Assembly: GCA_029288195.1 (NCBI GenBank)
Contig: JARFPR010000330.1
Span: forward strand, 1 to 8,036
DNA: 8,036 nt
Direction: 5' to 3'
Source: Gammaproteobacteria bacterium
GTDB lineage: Bacteria > Pseudomonadota > Gammaproteobacteria > GCA-001735895
Positions 6,205 to 8,036 of this stretch are shown here, in pieces. Positions within the stretch are counted from its first letter, which is position 1. The number at the start of each line of letters is the position of its first letter. Position numbers and translations under genes: made by a program. A model generated the notes under the pieces. It ran no database searches, was not told the origin of the DNA, and saw only the letters and a program-made list of their open reading frames with translations.

Positions 6205-7452
6205 ATGCCACCCAGGCTAGCAATTGTTTTAAAGGGCTATCCCCGCTTATCCGAAACCTTCGTCGCCCAGGAAATCAGGGCACTGGAATTGTGCGGTTTC
6301 GAGCTTTGTATTATCTCGTTGCGTCATCCCTATGATCCTGACACTCATCCAATTCATGCCGAGATTAAAGCGCCGGTCTATTACCTGCCCGAGTATGTAC
6401 ACGACGACATCCCACGTGTGTTGCGAGCCTGCCTGTCGGTCTGCTGGAAAGCGGGGTTCTGGTCCGCCCTGGCAACCTTGTTGCGAGATTTCTCACGTGA
6501 TCCCACACGCAACCGGTTGCGACGGTTTGCGCAGGCGCTGGTGGTGGCGCATGAAACTCCTGATTCGGTTGTGCATTACTATACCCATTTCATGCATACC
6601 CCCGCGTCGGTAAGCTACTATGCCAGTAAGATTAGTCGCAGATCCTGGAGTGTGTCGGCTCATGCCAAGGACATCTGGACCATTCCCCGCTGGGAGCTTG
6701 GCGAAAAGCTGGCCAGCACCGACTGGGTGGTTACCTGTACCGCGGCGAACCAGGAATACCTGTCGGGTTTTGCAGTCCATGGGGAACGGGTAACGCTGCT
6801 GTATCATGGACTGGACTTCGCTCGTTTCAATTACAAACAACAAACCGTTTCGATGCATGATGGTAGTGACCTGGTCAATGAAGTTCGGTTGATTAGCGTC
6901 GGCCGTGCGGTCGATAAAAAGGGTTATGATTTTTTATTAGCTGCACTGGCGATGCTGCCGGCGACTCTGCATTGGCGGTTTGTTCATATCGGTGGTGGTG
7001 AATTACTCGAACAGCTACAGCGGCAGGCGCAAGAACTGGGTATCGATGAGCGCATTGAGTGGATGGGTGCATTGCCACAAACCGAGGTTCTGGCTCAATA
7101 TCGTGCAGCCGACCTTTTCGTACTGCCGAGTAAAATTTCTGAGGATGGCGACCGGGATGGTTTACCTAATGTGTTGATGGAGGCGCAAAGTCAGAAGCTG
7201 GCCTGCCTGTCGACCAATATATCGGGCATTCCGGAACTTATCATTCATGCCGAAACCGGGTGGTTGGTTGAGCAAAAGAATTCCGCGCAACTAGAACAGG
7301 CGCTGGAAAAGTTGATTCGGGATCCCGAATTACGCAATCGACTGGCACAGGCAGGATTGACCCGGGTGCACCGGGAGTTTTCGATGGATCGGGGAATTGA
7401 CACCCTGGTTGGCAAATTAAATGAATCGCTCGGTGACGGTTACAGGATATGA
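6205..7452 (+). CDS. Glycosyltransferase family 4 (GT-B fold)
   Basis: This is a 415-residue cytoplasmic, retaining-type glycosyltransferase of GT4, which moves a sugar from a nucleotide-sugar donor to a growing glycan or lipid. The N-terminus RLAIVLKGYPRLSETFV (4-20) is the hallmark of a GT4 subgroup found in exopolysaccharide clusters. SAHAKDIW (151-158) is the acceptor-side HAxD motif, LYHGLDFARF (199-208) precedes the second Rossmann domain, and SVGRAVDKKGYDFLL (231-245) is the donor-binding entry. EDGDRDGLPNVLMEA (313-327) contains the E-x7-E type donor site, followed by STNISGIPELI (336-346). The frame stays open upstream to 6067, but that would add 46 unrelated residues overlapping the divergent gene; the start at 6205 puts the conserved strand at the very N-terminus. 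Shine-Dalgarno support is weak (CAGG close to the ATG). The stop overlaps the phosphatase start by 4 bases. Sugar and acceptor are unknown. Confidence 0.93.
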   Translation: MPPRLAIVLKGYPRLSETFVAQEIRALELCGFELCIISLRHPYDPDTHPIHAEIKAPVYYLPEYVHDDIPRVLRACLSVCWKAGFWSALATLLRDFSRDPTRNRLRRFAQALVVAHETPDSVVHYYTHFMHTPASVSYYASKISRRSWSVSAHAKDIWTIPRWELGEKLASTDWVVTCTAANQEYLSGFAVHGERVTLLYHGLDFARFNYKQQTVSMHDGSDLVNEVRLISVGRAVDKKGYDFLLAALAMLPATLHWRFVHIGGGELLEQLQRQAQELGIDERIEWMGALPQTEVLAQYRAADLFVLPSKISEDGDRDGLPNVLMEAQSQKLACLSTNISGIPELIIHAETGWLVEQKNSAQLEQALEKLIRDPELRNRLAQAGLTRVHREFSMDRGIDTLVGKLNESLGDGYRI

Positions 7453-8036
7453 AACTGGCTTTGCTTCGACATGCAGTTACCGACTGGAACCTCGAGAAAC
7501 GGGTACAGGGACGGATCGACAAGCCCCTGTCCGATCTCGGTAGACAGCAAATCCAGCAGTTGTCGGTGCCCCCGGAAATACGAACCTATCGTTGGTTCTG
7601 CAGTCCTTTGCGGCGCGCCATCCAGACAGCCGAGCTGCTGAATCTAGATGCCGTCAACATTGAAGCGGCGTTAATCGAGATGAGCTGGGGTGACTGGGAA
7701 GGGGAGATCCTGAAACCATTGCGTAAACGCCTCGGTGACGAGATGCGTATCAACGAGAGCCGGGGGCTCGATTTCTGTCCGCCGGGCGGGGAAAGCCCGC
7801 GCCAGGTTCAGGCCCGCCTGCAAACCTGGTTGCGCAAGATTGCCAGTCAAGAACAGGATACCGCGGCGGTGGTGCACAAGGGTATTATCCGTTGTATTTA
7901 TGCGCTTGCACGTGATTGGGATATGTGCGGCGAGTCCCCGATCGACTTCGCCTGGGATGCACTTCACCAGTTCGAACTCTCTGCCGACGGTAAGCTGCTC
8001 GACAGCTACCAGTCCATCCCCCTCCTCAAAACCTGA
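7449..8036 (+). CDS. Histidine phosphatase superfamily protein (phosphoglycerate-mutase-like fold)
   Basis: This is a complete 195-residue protein whose stop codon is the last three bases of the window. The catalytic motif LLRHAVTDWN gives Arg7 and His8, the histidine that becomes phosphorylated. CSPLRRAIQTA (51-61) supplies the phosphate-binding arginine, Glu77 in IEMSWGDWEG is the likely proton donor, and VVHKGI (141-146) holds the second histidine, His143. All core residues are therefore present and the enzyme should be active. The family includes cofactor-dependent mutases, alpha-ribazole phosphatase (CobC) and broad phosphatases; length and motifs suit a small phosphatase rather than a glycolytic mutase. 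The start overlaps the glycosyltransferase stop (ATGA), so the two are translated together and may act in one pathway, for example on a sugar phosphate. No cobalamin gene is nearby to support CobC, so no symbol is given. Confidence 0.9.
   Translation: MKLALLRHAVTDWNLEKRVQGRIDKPLSDLGRQQIQQLSVPPEIRTYRWFCSPLRRAIQTAELLNLDAVNIEAALIEMSWGDWEGEILKPLRKRLGDEMRINESRGLDFCPPGGESPRQVQARLQTWLRKIASQEQDTAAVVHKGIIRCIYALARDWDMCGESPIDFAWDALHQFELSADGKLLDSYQSIPLLKT

Overview
The window is gene-dense bacterial DNA of roughly balanced GC (about half, by eye) with overlapping or tightly spaced genes. Protein style suggests a Gram-negative proteobacterium. A free-living, probably aquatic gammaproteobacterium is my guess, but no rRNA or marker gene is present to settle it. 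I saw no tRNA, rRNA, insertion sequence, CRISPR array or phage gene.

Bases 1-3455 (+ strand) are the end of a peptide/nickel-type ABC importer operon. It holds the C-terminal part of a family 5 solute-binding protein (cut off by the window edge), a DppB/OppB-type permease and a DppC/OppC-type permease with an unusually long insert after its first membrane helix. A SAM-dependent methyltransferase with a four-cysteine, probably zinc-binding N-terminus follows after 3 bases. The first three genes overlap by 1 and 4 bases, so they are almost certainly translated together. The two DppD/DppF-type ATPases needed to power such an importer are not here; they may lie upstream.

Bases 3469-6102 (- strand) hold the most unusual gene. 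It encodes an 877-residue exporter-type ABC protein that runs head-on into the methyltransferase gene, with 13 bases between the stop codons. It has six membrane helices and one nucleotide-binding domain in which nearly every ATPase motif is altered. The segment between Q-loop and signature is swollen to about 350 residues and appears to contain three copies of the same module. I read it as a coherent, conserved-looking protein rather than a decayed gene, because the frame is open throughout and the altered motifs lie in well-kept context.

Bases 6205-8036 (+ strand) hold a divergent two-gene unit: a GT4 glycosyltransferase and a histidine-type phosphatase overlapping by 4 bases. The divergent gap (6103-6204) carries one plausible promoter, for the ABC gene. 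Methyltransferase, exporter-like membrane protein, glycosyltransferase and phosphatase together would suit a small glycan or glycoconjugate module, but that link is inference from proximity only.
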